Below, in pieces: positions 29,337-37,197 of a stretch of DNA of 64,000 nt. The translations under genes and the position numbers were made by a program. Each line of letters starts with the position of its first letter. Positions within the stretch are counted from its first letter, which is position 1. Location of the stretch: assembly GCA_023954045.1 (NCBI GenBank), contig JAMLIR010000004.1, positions 1-64,000 of the forward strand. The letters run 5' to 3'. The notes below the pieces were generated by a model, which was given only the letters and a program-made list of their open reading frames with translations, ran no database searches and was not told the origin of the DNA. The stretch is from Burkholderiaceae bacterium (GTDB lineage Bacteria > Pseudomonadota > Gammaproteobacteria > Burkholderiales > Burkholderiaceae_E).

Positions 29337-29816
29337 TCATCGCGACGCGGACCCGAGCAGCGTGCCCAGGTAGCGCCACTCGGCGGGCGTGACCGGCGTG
29401 ATCGAAAGCCGGTTGCCCTTGCGCAGCACCGCCATGTCGGCGAGCGCTTCGTGCCGGCGCAGCTCGGCGAGCGCCAGGTAGCGCGTCTTGCGCAGCACGC
29501 GCACGTCGACGAGCACCCAGCGCGGCGACTCGCGGCTGCTCTTCGCGTCGTGGTAGGGGGACTTCGGGTCGAACTGCGTGGCGTCCGGGTACGGCGTCGA
29601 CGCGACCTCGCCGATCCCGGCGATGCCCGGCTCGGCGCAGCCCGAGTGGTAGAACAGCACGCCGTCGCCGATGCGCATCGCGTCGCGCATGAAATTTCGC
29701 GCCTGGTAGTTGCGCACGCCGAACCACGGCACCGTCTGCCGCGGCATCGCCAGCGCGTCGTCGATCGAGCACTCGTCGGGCTCGGACTTCATCAGCCAGA
29801 AGGATTTCGCGGGCAT
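29337..29816 (-). CDS. EVE domain protein
   Basis: A 159-residue single-domain protein. FWLMKSEPDECSIDDAL at the N-terminus, VPWFGVRNYQARNFMRD around 30-45 and GVLFYHSG near 52 are the EVE signature, a PUA-like fold. EVE domains are thought to bind modified bases in RNA or DNA; stand-alone bacterial members have no defined role. It lies directly downstream of the 6S RNA. In many proteobacteria the gene after 6S RNA is ygfA (5-formyl-THF cyclo-ligase), so here EVE occupies that slot. Confidence 0.88.
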   Translation of the reverse strand: MPAKSFWLMKSEPDECSIDDALAMPRQTVPWFGVRNYQARNFMRDAMRIGDGVLFYHSGCAEPGIAGIGEVASTPYPDATQFDPKSPYHDAKSSRESPRWVLVDVRVLRKTRYLALAELRRHEALADMAVLRKGNRLSITPVTPAEWRYLGTLLGSASR

Positions 29817-29834
29817 CGTCGCGGCGGAAGAGGG

Positions 29835-30013
29835 GACCCCGCCTGTGCCGGCAGGCCGGCATCCTGAACCGTTCAGTTCAGTTCGGCCGCAGCAGGCACC
29901 ACATCAGGTTCGTCCGACGAGGGACGATCACAACAGCAGTGCTCGAAAAGCCGCGACCTGGATGCAATGCATTGGTTCAAGGAATGTATGACCTTGTCGA
30001 ACACTGCAGGGTC
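29835..30013 (-). ncRNA. ssrS: 6S RNA
   Basis: The gap of about 230 bases between zapA and the EVE gene holds a sequence that folds like 6S RNA, the RNA polymerase sigma-70 holoenzyme regulator. The terminal stem is GACCCTGC at 30013-30006 pairing with GCGGGGTC at 29842-29835. Within it are the stem-closing CTTGAACCAATGCATTGC segment and the TCGTCCCTCGTCGGACGA hairpin typical of proteobacterial 6S. The length of about 179 nt is right. The position just downstream of zapA on the same strand is the conserved location. Exact ends are inferred from pairing only. Confidence 0.78.
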
Positions 30014-30044
30014 GCCGTCATTCTAGCGCGGAACGCGCTTCGGT

Positions 30045-30347
30045 TCAGAACAGGCTTTCCTGGCGTTCGAGTTCGGCGTCGAGGTCCTCGCGCATCTTGC
30101 GGATCTTGCCGAGGATCTCGGCCTTCGGCGTGCCCGCGGCCGGGCTCTGCGCGCCGAGCAGCTCGTGCGCGAGCTGCAGCGCCGCCATCACCGCGATGCG
30201 GTCGACGCCCGAGATGCGTCCGGCTTCGCGAATCGCGCGCATCTTCTCGTCGACCATCCGCACCGCTTCGATCAGCTGCGGCTTGGTCTCGCCGCTGACC
30301 GCCAGCCGGTAGTCGCGGTCGAGGATCTTGACGTCGATCTGTTCCAT
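30045..30347 (-). CDS. zapA: Cell division protein ZapA
   Basis: A 100-residue FtsZ-ring stabiliser. An N-terminal beta-hairpin domain (VDVKILDRDYRLAV-like start, then VRMVDEKMRAIREAGRISG) is followed by VDRIAVMAALQLAHELL and a C-terminal coiled coil (ILGKIRKMREDLDAELERQ). The size and pattern are standard for the family. The upstream gene is a ZapB-like coiled coil 26 bases away, and the downstream one is the 6S RNA. Confidence 0.88.
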   Translation of the reverse strand: MEQIDVKILDRDYRLAVSGETKPQLIEAVRMVDEKMRAIREAGRISGVDRIAVMAALQLAHELLGAQSPAAGTPKAEILGKIRKMREDLDAELERQESLF

Positions 30348-30373
30348 CGTCGGGGTCCGTCGGGGTCGCGCCG

Positions 30374-30583
30374 CTACTGGGCGCCTTCGGCAGGCAGCGG
30401 CAACCGCGCGAGCGCCGATTCGACGCGCGCGCGCGCCTCGGCGATGCGCTGCTGCAGCTGCTCGTTGGCGCCGCGGCTCGCGGCCAGCTGGTCGCGCAGG
30501 TTGGCGTTCTCTTCGGCGAGCCGGCGCACGACCTGCAGGATGCGGTCGATCCGTTCGCCGAGCTGGTCCACTTCCTGATCCAT
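30374..30583 (-). CDS. ZapB-like small coiled-coil protein
   Basis: A 69-residue protein that is almost entirely one predicted coiled coil (MDQEVDQLGERIDRILQVV, then LAEENANLRDQLAASRGA). Heptad leucines and isoleucines are visible from about residues 8 to 55. Small proteins of this kind directly before zapA in Betaproteobacteria are annotated as TIGR02449 or ZapB-like. A role as division-ring cross-linker alongside ZapA is inferred from position and structure only. Confidence 0.7.
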   Translation of the reverse strand: MDQEVDQLGERIDRILQVVRRLAEENANLRDQLAASRGANEQLQQRIAEARARVESALARLPLPAEGAQ

Positions 30584-30650
30584 GGGCAGATGTTATCCGA
30601 AGACGCCGCGGCAGGGTGGCGGGCGGTTGGCGCCTGCCGGCGCGATGCGG

Positions 30651-30720
30651 CTGGAGGGGGCTGGAAGGGGCTGGAAGGGGCTGGAAGGGCTTCGCAGAGG
30701 CTCGCAGGGGCTCGATGGGG
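30651..30720. repeat. Decanucleotide tandem repeat
   Basis: Seven consecutive 10-base units in the 186-base gap between the ZapB-like gene and the disulfide reductase gene. The first four are near-identical ctggaagggg variants (30651-30690). The next three are more degenerate (ttcgcagagg, ctcgcagggg, ctcgatgggg). The period matches about one DNA helical turn. Whether it is regulatory or just slipped-strand expansion is unknown. Confidence 0.8.
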
Positions 30721-30769
30721 CCGCGGGCGGCGTTCCGGTAGCATTCGGACGAGGGATGCAGACTTGCCG

Positions 30770-33178
30770 ATGACCGTGCTTTCGTTGCCTGGCTCGCGGC
30801 TGGCAGGCCCGGCGCTGCTCGCGCTGGCGCTGGCCGGCCCAGGTGCGCCGTGGGCGCTGGCCCAGCCGGGCGGTGCGGCCGCCGCTGCGCCGACGCCGTC
30901 GACCGCCGCTGCGCCGGCTGCGACGGCCGCCACCGCCGCGGCCGCGCGCACCGGCCCCGCGCGGGTCGAGGCGGTCGAGGTCGAGCTGGTCGGCGAAGCC
31001 GGGGCGATCGTGCCCGGGCAGCCGATGCGGCTGGGCCTGCGCATCCGGCACGACCCGCAGTGGCACACCTACTGGCGCAACCCCGGCGACTCGGGGCTGG
31101 CGACGCAGATCGCCCTCGAGCTGCCGCCCGGTTTCGCGGCCGGCGCGATCGAGTGGCCGGCGCCGCAGCGCCTGTTCATCCCGCCGCTGGCGAACTACGG
31201 CTACGAGGGCGAGATCGTGCTGCCGGTGCCGGTGCGCGTGCCCGCGGTCGTCGACGGCGAGCGCGTGCGCTTCGCGGGGCGCGCGTCGTGGCTGATGTGC
31301 CGCGAGGTCTGCATCCCGGGCGAGGCCGACGTCGCGCTCGAGCTGCCGGTGCAGCGCTCGGGCGCCGCGCCGAAGTCGCGCTTCGCGGGGCTGTTCGACG
31401 AGGCCGACCGCCGGATGCCGCGGCAGCGGATCGCGGCGCGCGCGTTCGCCGACGGCGAGACGCTGTCGATCGGCCTGCCCGGGCGCGCCTCGGCGGTCGA
31501 GTTCTTCCCCTATCGCGAAGGACTGGTGAGCAACGCCGAGCCGCAGGTGCTCTACGCGAGCGAGGGCGGGCTGCGGCTCGCGGTGCGGCTGAGCGAGGAC
31601 GGCGCGCGACAGGCGCGCGGCGCGGGCGCGGGCGTCGCGGCGGCAGCCGAGGGCATCGTGCTCGTCGACGGCGAGCCGCGCGAGCTCGACGTGTCGGTGT
31701 CGCCGGCAGCGTTGCCGGCCGGCACCGAGATCGCGCGCGTGGCCGGTGCGGCGCAGGCCGTCGCCGAGCCGGCGCGCCGCGGCCTTGACCTGCCGGGCCT
31801 GCAGCCGGGCGGCCCCGGATCTTCCGCGGGCGCCGCGGGGCGCGGGCCCGGCTCGGGTTCGGCCTCGGGTTCGGGCGCCGCGTCGGCCGCGGGCGCGAGC
31901 CTGTGGCTCGCCGCGCTGTTCGGCGCGATCGGCGGGCTGATCCTGAACCTGATGCCGTGCGTGTTCCCGGTGATCGGCCTGAAGGTGCTCGGCTTCGCCC
32001 GCCACGGCAGCGAAGGCAGCGCCGGCTCGCGCGTCGGCGCGCTGGCCTTCGCCGCCGGCGTCGTCGTGTCGTTCTGGGTGCTGGCCGGGCTGCTGCTCGG
32101 CCTGCGCGCGGCCGGGCAGGCCGCAGGCTGGGGGTTCCAGCTGCAGTCGCCGCTGTTCGTCGCGGCGATGGCCCTGCTGTTCGTCGCGATCGCGCTGAAC
32201 TTCTCCGGCGTCTACGAGATCGGCGTCTCGCTCACGCGCCTGGGCCAGCTCGAACAGGGTGCGACGCGACGCGCGCATCCGCTCGCGGGCTCGTTCGGAT
32301 CGGGCGTGCTCGCGGTGCTGGTCGCGACGCCGTGCACCGCGCCGTTCATGGGGTCCGCGCTCGGCTACACGCTCGGCAGCTCCACGCTCGAGGCGCTGGT
32401 GGTGTTCACCGCGATCGGCGTCGGCATGGCCGCGCCCTACCTGCTGCTCGGGCTGTTTCCCGGCTGGCTGCGTTGGCTGCCGCGCCCCGGCCGCTGGATG
32501 GAGACGTTCCGGCAATTGCTCGCGTTTCCGATGTACGCGACCGCGGCCTGGCTCGCATGGGTGCTGGGCCAGCAGGCGGGCATCGACGCGGTGCTCGCGC
32601 TGGCCATCGGCGCGGTGCTGCTCGCGCTGGCGCTCTGGCTGGCCGGCCGTTTCGTGCAGCGCGAGCGCGGAGCGCGCCGCAGCTGGGCCGCGGCGCTCGC
32701 GCTCGCGTCGTTCGCGCTGGCGATCTGGACCGCCTGGCCGTCGAACGCCGGCGGGCCGCCGGCGCAGGTGCGCTCGGGCGCGGGTTCCGGGAAGGCCGAC
32801 GCGATCGCCTGGCAGCCCTGGTCGCGCGCGCGCGTCGACGAGGTGCTCGCGGCCGGCCGACCGGTGTTCGTCGACTTCACCGCAGCCTGGTGCGTGAGCT
32901 GCCAGGCCAACAAGCGGCTGGTGCTCGAGCGCGACGCGATCGTCGCGGCGATGGCGCAGCGCGGCGTCGTGCGGATGAAGGCCGACTGGACCAACCGCGA
33001 TCCCGCGATCACCGCGGAGCTCGCACGCTACGGCCGCAACGGCGTGCCGCTGTACCTGCTCTTCACGCCCGGGCAGGGCGAACCGCAGATCCTTCCCGAG
33101 CTGCTGACCACCGGCATCGTGATGGACGCGCTCGCGGGCATCGCGCCGTCGCCGATCGCGCGTTCGGCCGAACGCTGA
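30770..33178 (+). CDS. Protein-disulfide reductase of the DsbD/ScsB family
   Basis: An 802-residue membrane electron transporter. It has a signal peptide, then an N-terminal periplasmic domain of the ScsB type (HTYWRNPGDSGLATQ and WLMCREVCIPGEADVAL). A membrane domain with eight or so spans carries the redox cysteines in NLMPCVFPVIGLK (Cys397) and ATPCTAPFMG (Cys522). A C-terminal thioredoxin domain holds the active site WCVSCQ (Cys708 and Cys711). It passes electrons from cytoplasmic thioredoxin to periplasmic thiol proteins. I chose the ATG at 30770, where the hydrophobic leader begins. A five-codon ORF (30756-30773) overlaps this start. Confidence 0.85.
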   Translation: MTVLSLPGSRLAGPALLALALAGPGAPWALAQPGGAAAAAPTPSTAAAPAATAATAAAARTGPARVEAVEVELVGEAGAIVPGQPMRLGLRIRHDPQWHTYWRNPGDSGLATQIALELPPGFAAGAIEWPAPQRLFIPPLANYGYEGEIVLPVPVRVPAVVDGERVRFAGRASWLMCREVCIPGEADVALELPVQRSGAAPKSRFAGLFDEADRRMPRQRIAARAFADGETLSIGLPGRASAVEFFPYREGLVSNAEPQVLYASEGGLRLAVRLSEDGARQARGAGAGVAAAAEGIVLVDGEPRELDVSVSPAALPAGTEIARVAGAAQAVAEPARRGLDLPGLQPGGPGSSAGAAGRGPGSGSASGSGAASAAGASLWLAALFGAIGGLILNLMPCVFPVIGLKVLGFARHGSEGSAGSRVGALAFAAGVVVSFWVLAGLLLGLRAAGQAAGWGFQLQSPLFVAAMALLFVAIALNFSGVYEIGVSLTRLGQLEQGATRRAHPLAGSFGSGVLAVLVATPCTAPFMGSALGYTLGSSTLEALVVFTAIGVGMAAPYLLLGLFPGWLRWLPRPGRWMETFRQLLAFPMYATAAWLAWVLGQQAGIDAVLALAIGAVLLALALWLAGRFVQRERGARRSWAAALALASFALAIWTAWPSNAGGPPAQVRSGAGSGKADAIAWQPWSRARVDEVLAAGRPVFVDFTAAWCVSCQANKRLVLERDAIVAAMAQRGVVRMKADWTNRDPAITAELARYGRNGVPLYLLFTPGQGEPQILPELLTTGIVMDALAGIAPSPIARSAER

Positions 33179-33230
33179 ACCTGGATCAAGCCGATCGCGC
33201 GAGGCGCGACGGCGCTTCGCGCGGCGGGCA

Positions 33231-33236
33231 TATAAT
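33231..33236 (+). promoter_or_regulatory. Consensus -10 box of the cobalamin riboswitch transcript
   Basis: A perfect TATAAT sits in GC-rich DNA 50 bases after the disulfide reductase stop and just before the riboswitch. The matching -35 region (about 33208-33213) is poor. A start site near 33243 would place the whole aptamer in the leader RNA. Confidence 0.6.
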
Positions 33237-33244
33237 CCCCGTCG

Positions 33245-33498
33245 CTTCCGGTGCCGCGCGTCGCATGCCGACGTGCGGGTAAACGGGAAACAGGGAGCGC
33301 GGCCCTGCGGGCCGTCGCCAACCTGTGCTGCCCCCGCAACGGTAAGCAGCGGCGTTCGCGTTCGCGCGAACGGTCGAGCACCCATCGCCACTGGGCCACG
33401 CGTCGCCTCGCGCGCGCCGGCCCGGGAAGGCAGTGCCCGTCCGGGCCGGCCCCGCGTCGCGAGGCCCCCGACGCTGCAAGCCCGGATACCGGCCGGAA
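33245..33498 (+). promoter_or_regulatory. Cobalamin riboswitch
   Basis: Typical B12 aptamer features in order are a ggtgccgcgcg start, a gggaaacaggga segment (33287-33298), and a highly conserved core ctgcccccgcaacggtaag around 33328-33346. The closing caagcccggataccggcc comes at 33477-33494. It lies in the 397-base leader of btuB. In this family adenosylcobalamin binding represses expression, here presumably by hiding the btuB ribosome site (aggag at 33566) or by termination. The exact boundaries are approximate. Confidence 0.9.
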
Positions 33499-33575
33499 GG
33501 GAGGGTCGCGGCCTCGCGCCGTCGATCCATTGACGAACCGGCGCCTTGCGGTGGGCAAGGCGTACAGGAGTCCCC

Positions 33576-35450
33576 ATGTCCCTTCTGTTCCCAAGCCCTG
33601 CGGCCGCGCGCGCGTTCGCGGCCGCTGCCCGGTGCGCGAGCGCGCTGGCCGCGGGCCTCGCCCCTCACTACGCGTCTTCCCAGTCGATGAATCCGGTGGT
33701 CGTGACCGCCACGCGAACCGAGACGACGGTCGATCGCTCGCTCGCCGACGTCACCGTGATCGAGGCGCAGGCGATCCGCGATGCCGCCGGCGCGACGCTG
33801 CCCGAGTTGCTGCGCAGCGCCGGCGGCATCGAGATCTCGCAGACCGGCGGCGCCGGCTCGGTCTCGGGGCTGTTCCTGCGCGGCACGCGCAACTCGCAGT
33901 CGATCGTGCTGGTCGACGGCATCCGGATCGAGAGCCCGCTGAGCGGCGGCGGCCTCGTCGAGCACCTGCCGCTGTCGGCGATCGACCGGATCGAGATCGT
34001 GCGCGGCCCGGCTTCGGCGCTCTACGGCTCGGGAGCGATCGGCGGCGTGATCCAGGTGTTCACGCGGCAGGCCGACGCCGACGGCTGGTGGCCCCACGCT
34101 TCCGCCGGATTCGGCACGCAGGGCACCCGGCAACTGCAGGCCGGCTTCCGTGCGGCGCGCGAGGGCACGCGCGTGGCGCTGTCGGTCGCGCACGAGAGCA
34201 CCGACGGCTTCGAGGCGACGCGCCCCGGCAGCCCCGACTTCCAGGCCGACCGCGACGGCAACCGGCAGCGCTCGGTCACCGGGTCGCTGTCGCACCGTTT
34301 CGCGACCGGATGGGAGGCCGGCGCGAGCCTTCTGCTGAACGACGGACGCGTCGAATACGACGACGCGTTCTCGACCGCGGCGACGGCGCGGCAGGACTAC
34401 CGCTCGGGCGCTGCGTCGGCCTGGGTGCGCGGGCGCCCGAGCGACGACTGGCAGACCGAATTGCGCGCCGGCAACAGCTCGATCGACTACGGTTACCAGG
34501 CCTTCACCTTCGCGCCCAGGACCGACTCGCGCACGATCGCGTGGCAGAACACGCTCGCGGCCTGGGGCGGGCGGCTGCTGTTCGGGCTGGAATCGCTGGA
34601 GCAGCGGATCGATGGCGACGGCGTCACCCGCGGCGGCGCGTTCGTCTATGCGCGCGACAGCCGCAGCACCGACTCGGTGTTCGGCGGCTACGAGCGCGCG
34701 TTCGCGGCGCACACGCTGCGCGCGACGTTGCGGCGCGACCGGATCGAGGCGGTCGGGTCCGAGACGACCGGTGCGCTGGCGTGGGGCTGGCGCTTCGCGC
34801 CGCAGTGGCTGCTGCGCGCGAGCTACGGCACCGCGTTTCGCGCGCCGACCTTCGACGACCTCTACAACCCGTTCTCGCCGAACCCGACGCTCAGGCCCGA
34901 GAAGTCGCACGGGTACGAAGTGGCGCTCGAGCAGCGCAGCGGCGCCGACCTGCTGCGCGCGACCGCGTTCGCGAGCCGCATCGACCAGGCGATCGAGCTC
35001 GACTCGTTCTTCACGGCGCGCAACCTCGCGCGCGCGCACGTGCACGGGCTGACGCTCGAGGCGCGGCGCGCGATCGGCGCGTGGACGCTGCGCGGCTCGG
35101 CCACGGTCCAGCACACCGAGGGCGTGAGCGTAGATCCGGTCACCGGCGCGCGCACCGACGGCGAACTGGCACGGCGCGCGCCCCGCTACGGCGTCGTCGG
35201 CGTCGAGCGCGGCGCGGGCGCGTGGCGCTTCGGCGTCGAGGCGATCGCGCAGGCGCGTCGCTTCGACACGCTGGGCCAGCGGATGGCCGGCTACGCGTTC
35301 GTCGACGCGTGGGCGTCGTATCGGCTCGCGCGCGAGTGGGAACTGTTCGCGCGCGCCGGCAACCTGGGCGACCGCGACTACGAGACCGCTGCGGGCTACC
35401 GGTCCGCGCCGCGCTCGGTGTTCGTCGGGCTGCGTTACGCGGCACGCTGA
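33576..35450 (+). CDS. btuB: TonB-dependent cobalamin receptor BtuB
   Basis: A 624-residue outer-membrane receptor. After a signal region it has a TonB-box-like NPVVVTATRTETT. The plug domain (about residues 45-165) contains LFLRGTRNSQSIVLVDGIR and IEIVRGPASALYGSGAIGGV, and the 22-strand barrel ends in GLRYAAR. The cobalamin riboswitch upstream identifies the ligand class. The ATG at 33576 has an aggag site six bases away, and a start 10 codons upstream lacks this. The TonB, ExbB and ExbD proteins that would energise it are encoded at 39.9-42.0 kb. Confidence 0.9.
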   Translation: MSLLFPSPAAARAFAAAARCASALAAGLAPHYASSQSMNPVVVTATRTETTVDRSLADVTVIEAQAIRDAAGATLPELLRSAGGIEISQTGGAGSVSGLFLRGTRNSQSIVLVDGIRIESPLSGGGLVEHLPLSAIDRIEIVRGPASALYGSGAIGGVIQVFTRQADADGWWPHASAGFGTQGTRQLQAGFRAAREGTRVALSVAHESTDGFEATRPGSPDFQADRDGNRQRSVTGSLSHRFATGWEAGASLLLNDGRVEYDDAFSTAATARQDYRSGAASAWVRGRPSDDWQTELRAGNSSIDYGYQAFTFAPRTDSRTIAWQNTLAAWGGRLLFGLESLEQRIDGDGVTRGGAFVYARDSRSTDSVFGGYERAFAAHTLRATLRRDRIEAVGSETTGALAWGWRFAPQWLLRASYGTAFRAPTFDDLYNPFSPNPTLRPEKSHGYEVALEQRSGADLLRATAFASRIDQAIELDSFFTARNLARAHVHGLTLEARRAIGAWTLRGSATVQHTEGVSVDPVTGARTDGELARRAPRYGVVGVERGAGAWRFGVEAIAQARRFDTLGQRMAGYAFVDAWASYRLAREWELFARAGNLGDRDYETAAGYRSAPRSVFVGLRYAAR

Positions 35451-36397
35451 TGCGGCCATCGCGCCGGCGCCCGATCGGCTGCGCGCTCGCCGCCGTGGCC
35501 GTGGCCCTGGCCGTGGCGGCCGCGTCGGCGACGGCCGGCGCGCGCGCGACGCCGGCGACGCCGGCATCGCCGGCCGGGCTTGCGCAGCCGGTGCGCCTCG
35601 AGGACGACTGGGGACGGACGGTGCCGCTGCCCATGGCGCCGCAGCGGATCGTCTCGCTCGCCCCGCACGCCACCGAGTCGCTGTTCGCGAGCGGGGCGGG
35701 CCGGCGCATCGTGGCCGTCGATCGCGACAGCGACTATCCGCCGCGCGCGCGCGCGCTGCCCCGCGTGGCCGCGTATCCGCAGCCCGACGTCGAGCAACTG
35801 CTGGCGCTCGCCCCCGACCTCGTCGTCGTCTGGGGGCCCGGCGTCTCTCGCGCGCTGGTGGCGCGACTCGAAGCGCTGGGGCTCGCGGTCTTCGTCTCCG
35901 AGCCGCGCACGCTCGACGACGTGGGCGCCACGATCGAGCGCTTCGCGCGACTGTCCGACGATCCCGCGGCGGCGCTCGGCGCGGCGCGCGCGTTTCGCGC
36001 GCGGCTCGCGGCGATCCGCTCGCGATACGCGAGCCTGCGCCCGGTGCGCGTGTTCGTGCAGATCTGGTCGTCGCCGCTGATCGGCATCGGAGACGGCGAC
36101 GTGATCTCCGACGCGGTGCGCAGCTGCGGCGCGCGCAACGTGCTCGCAGGCATCGCGGCGGCCGCGCCGCGCGTCGATCCCGAGTCGGTGATCGCGGCGC
36201 GCCCCGAGATGGTGCTCGCGACCGACGGCACGCGCTCGGAGCGCACGTGGCGCGAGCGTGGCGTGCTCGCGCCGCGCGGCCTCGCGCGCTTCGCCGCGTT
36301 CGACGCGACGACGATGGAGCGTCCGGGCCCGCGCGTGCTCGACGCGGTCGAGCGCCTGTGCGCCGCGATCGACACCGCGCGGCGCGCGAGGCCGTGA
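35450..36397 (+). CDS. btuF: Cobalamin ABC transporter substrate-binding protein BtuF-like
   Basis: A 315-residue periplasmic binding protein of the type III (helical linker) class, with a signal peptide at about residues 1-35. It has PQRIVSLAPHATESLFASGA and the QPDVEQLLALAPDLVVVWG segment typical of BtuF and relatives. Its ATG shares one base with the btuB stop, so the two are translationally coupled and both under the B12 riboswitch. The permease and ATPase genes (btuC, btuD) do not follow. Confidence 0.85.
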   Translation: MRPSRRRPIGCALAAVAVALAVAAASATAGARATPATPASPAGLAQPVRLEDDWGRTVPLPMAPQRIVSLAPHATESLFASGAGRRIVAVDRDSDYPPRARALPRVAAYPQPDVEQLLALAPDLVVVWGPGVSRALVARLEALGLAVFVSEPRTLDDVGATIERFARLSDDPAAALGAARAFRARLAAIRSRYASLRPVRVFVQIWSSPLIGIGDGDVISDAVRSCGARNVLAGIAAAAPRVDPESVIAARPEMVLATDGTRSERTWRERGVLAPRGLARFAAFDATTMERPGPRVLDAVERLCAAIDTARRARP

Positions 36398-36458
36398 ATG
36401 CAACCGTGGTGCAAGTTCTTTTGCTAACATCGCGGCTGCACAGCCAAGGAGCCGATCA

Positions 36459-37082
36459 ATGCCCGTCGTAGCCGTCGTGAACCCCAAGGGAGGGGCCGGC
36501 AAGACCACACTGGCGACGAACCTCGCCGGTTATTTCGCGTCGAACGGCAATCGCACGATGCTCGGCGACTTCGATCGGCAGCAATCGGCCAGGCAGTGGC
36601 TCGAGCTGCGTCCCGCAGGCGTCAAGCCGATCGAGACCTGGGCCATGAACGGCGAGATCGCGCGCCCGCCGCGCGGCGTCACGCACGTCGTGCTCGACAC
36701 GCCGGCGCAGATCGCAGGCAAGCGGCTGGCCGACGTCGTCCGCGTGTCCGACCGCATCCTCGTGCCGCTGCAGCCGTCGATGTTCGACGTTCTCGCCACG
36801 CGGCAATTCCTCGAGGAGTTGAAGGCGGCGTTCGCGAACCTGCGCCGCTTCCAGGAAGCCGTGGGCATCGTCGGCATGCGCGTCGACACGCGCACGCGCG
36901 CCGCCGAGGAACTGGCGCGCTTCGTCGGCAGCCTCGGGCTGCCGGTGGCGGGCTACGTGCGCGACACGCAGAACTACGTGCACCTGGCCGCGCACGGGCT
37001 CACCGTGTTCGACGTTCCCTCGCAGCGCGTCGACAAGGATCGCGCGACCTGGGAGCCGTTGCTGCAGTGGCTCGCGCGCTGA
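36459..37082 (+). CDS. ParA/MinD-family ATPase, orphan
   Basis: A 207-residue ATPase with the deviant Walker A of the ParA family, VNPKGGAGKTT, at about residues 7-17. A switch region includes LGDFDRQQSARQW, and a Walker B-like strand is VTHVVLDTPAQ. There is no DNA-binding extension and no parB gene next to it. Such short ParAs position plasmids, chemoreceptor clusters or carboxysomes, but the cargo here is unknown. The start at 36459 has an aggag site eight bases upstream. Confidence 0.82.
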   Translation: MPVVAVVNPKGGAGKTTLATNLAGYFASNGNRTMLGDFDRQQSARQWLELRPAGVKPIETWAMNGEIARPPRGVTHVVLDTPAQIAGKRLADVVRVSDRILVPLQPSMFDVLATRQFLEELKAAFANLRRFQEAVGIVGMRVDTRTRAAEELARFVGSLGLPVAGYVRDTQNYVHLAAHGLTVFDVPSQRVDKDRATWEPLLQWLAR

Positions 37083-37197
37083 GGCGCGCCGCATCGAAAC
37101 GATTTCACCGCCGTCGCGGCCGCAGTTCCCGGCCGTCGCGCATCCCGGCGCAAGGGTAGCGCTGCGGCTGGTCGACGAGCGCCACGAGGCGCTCGCC

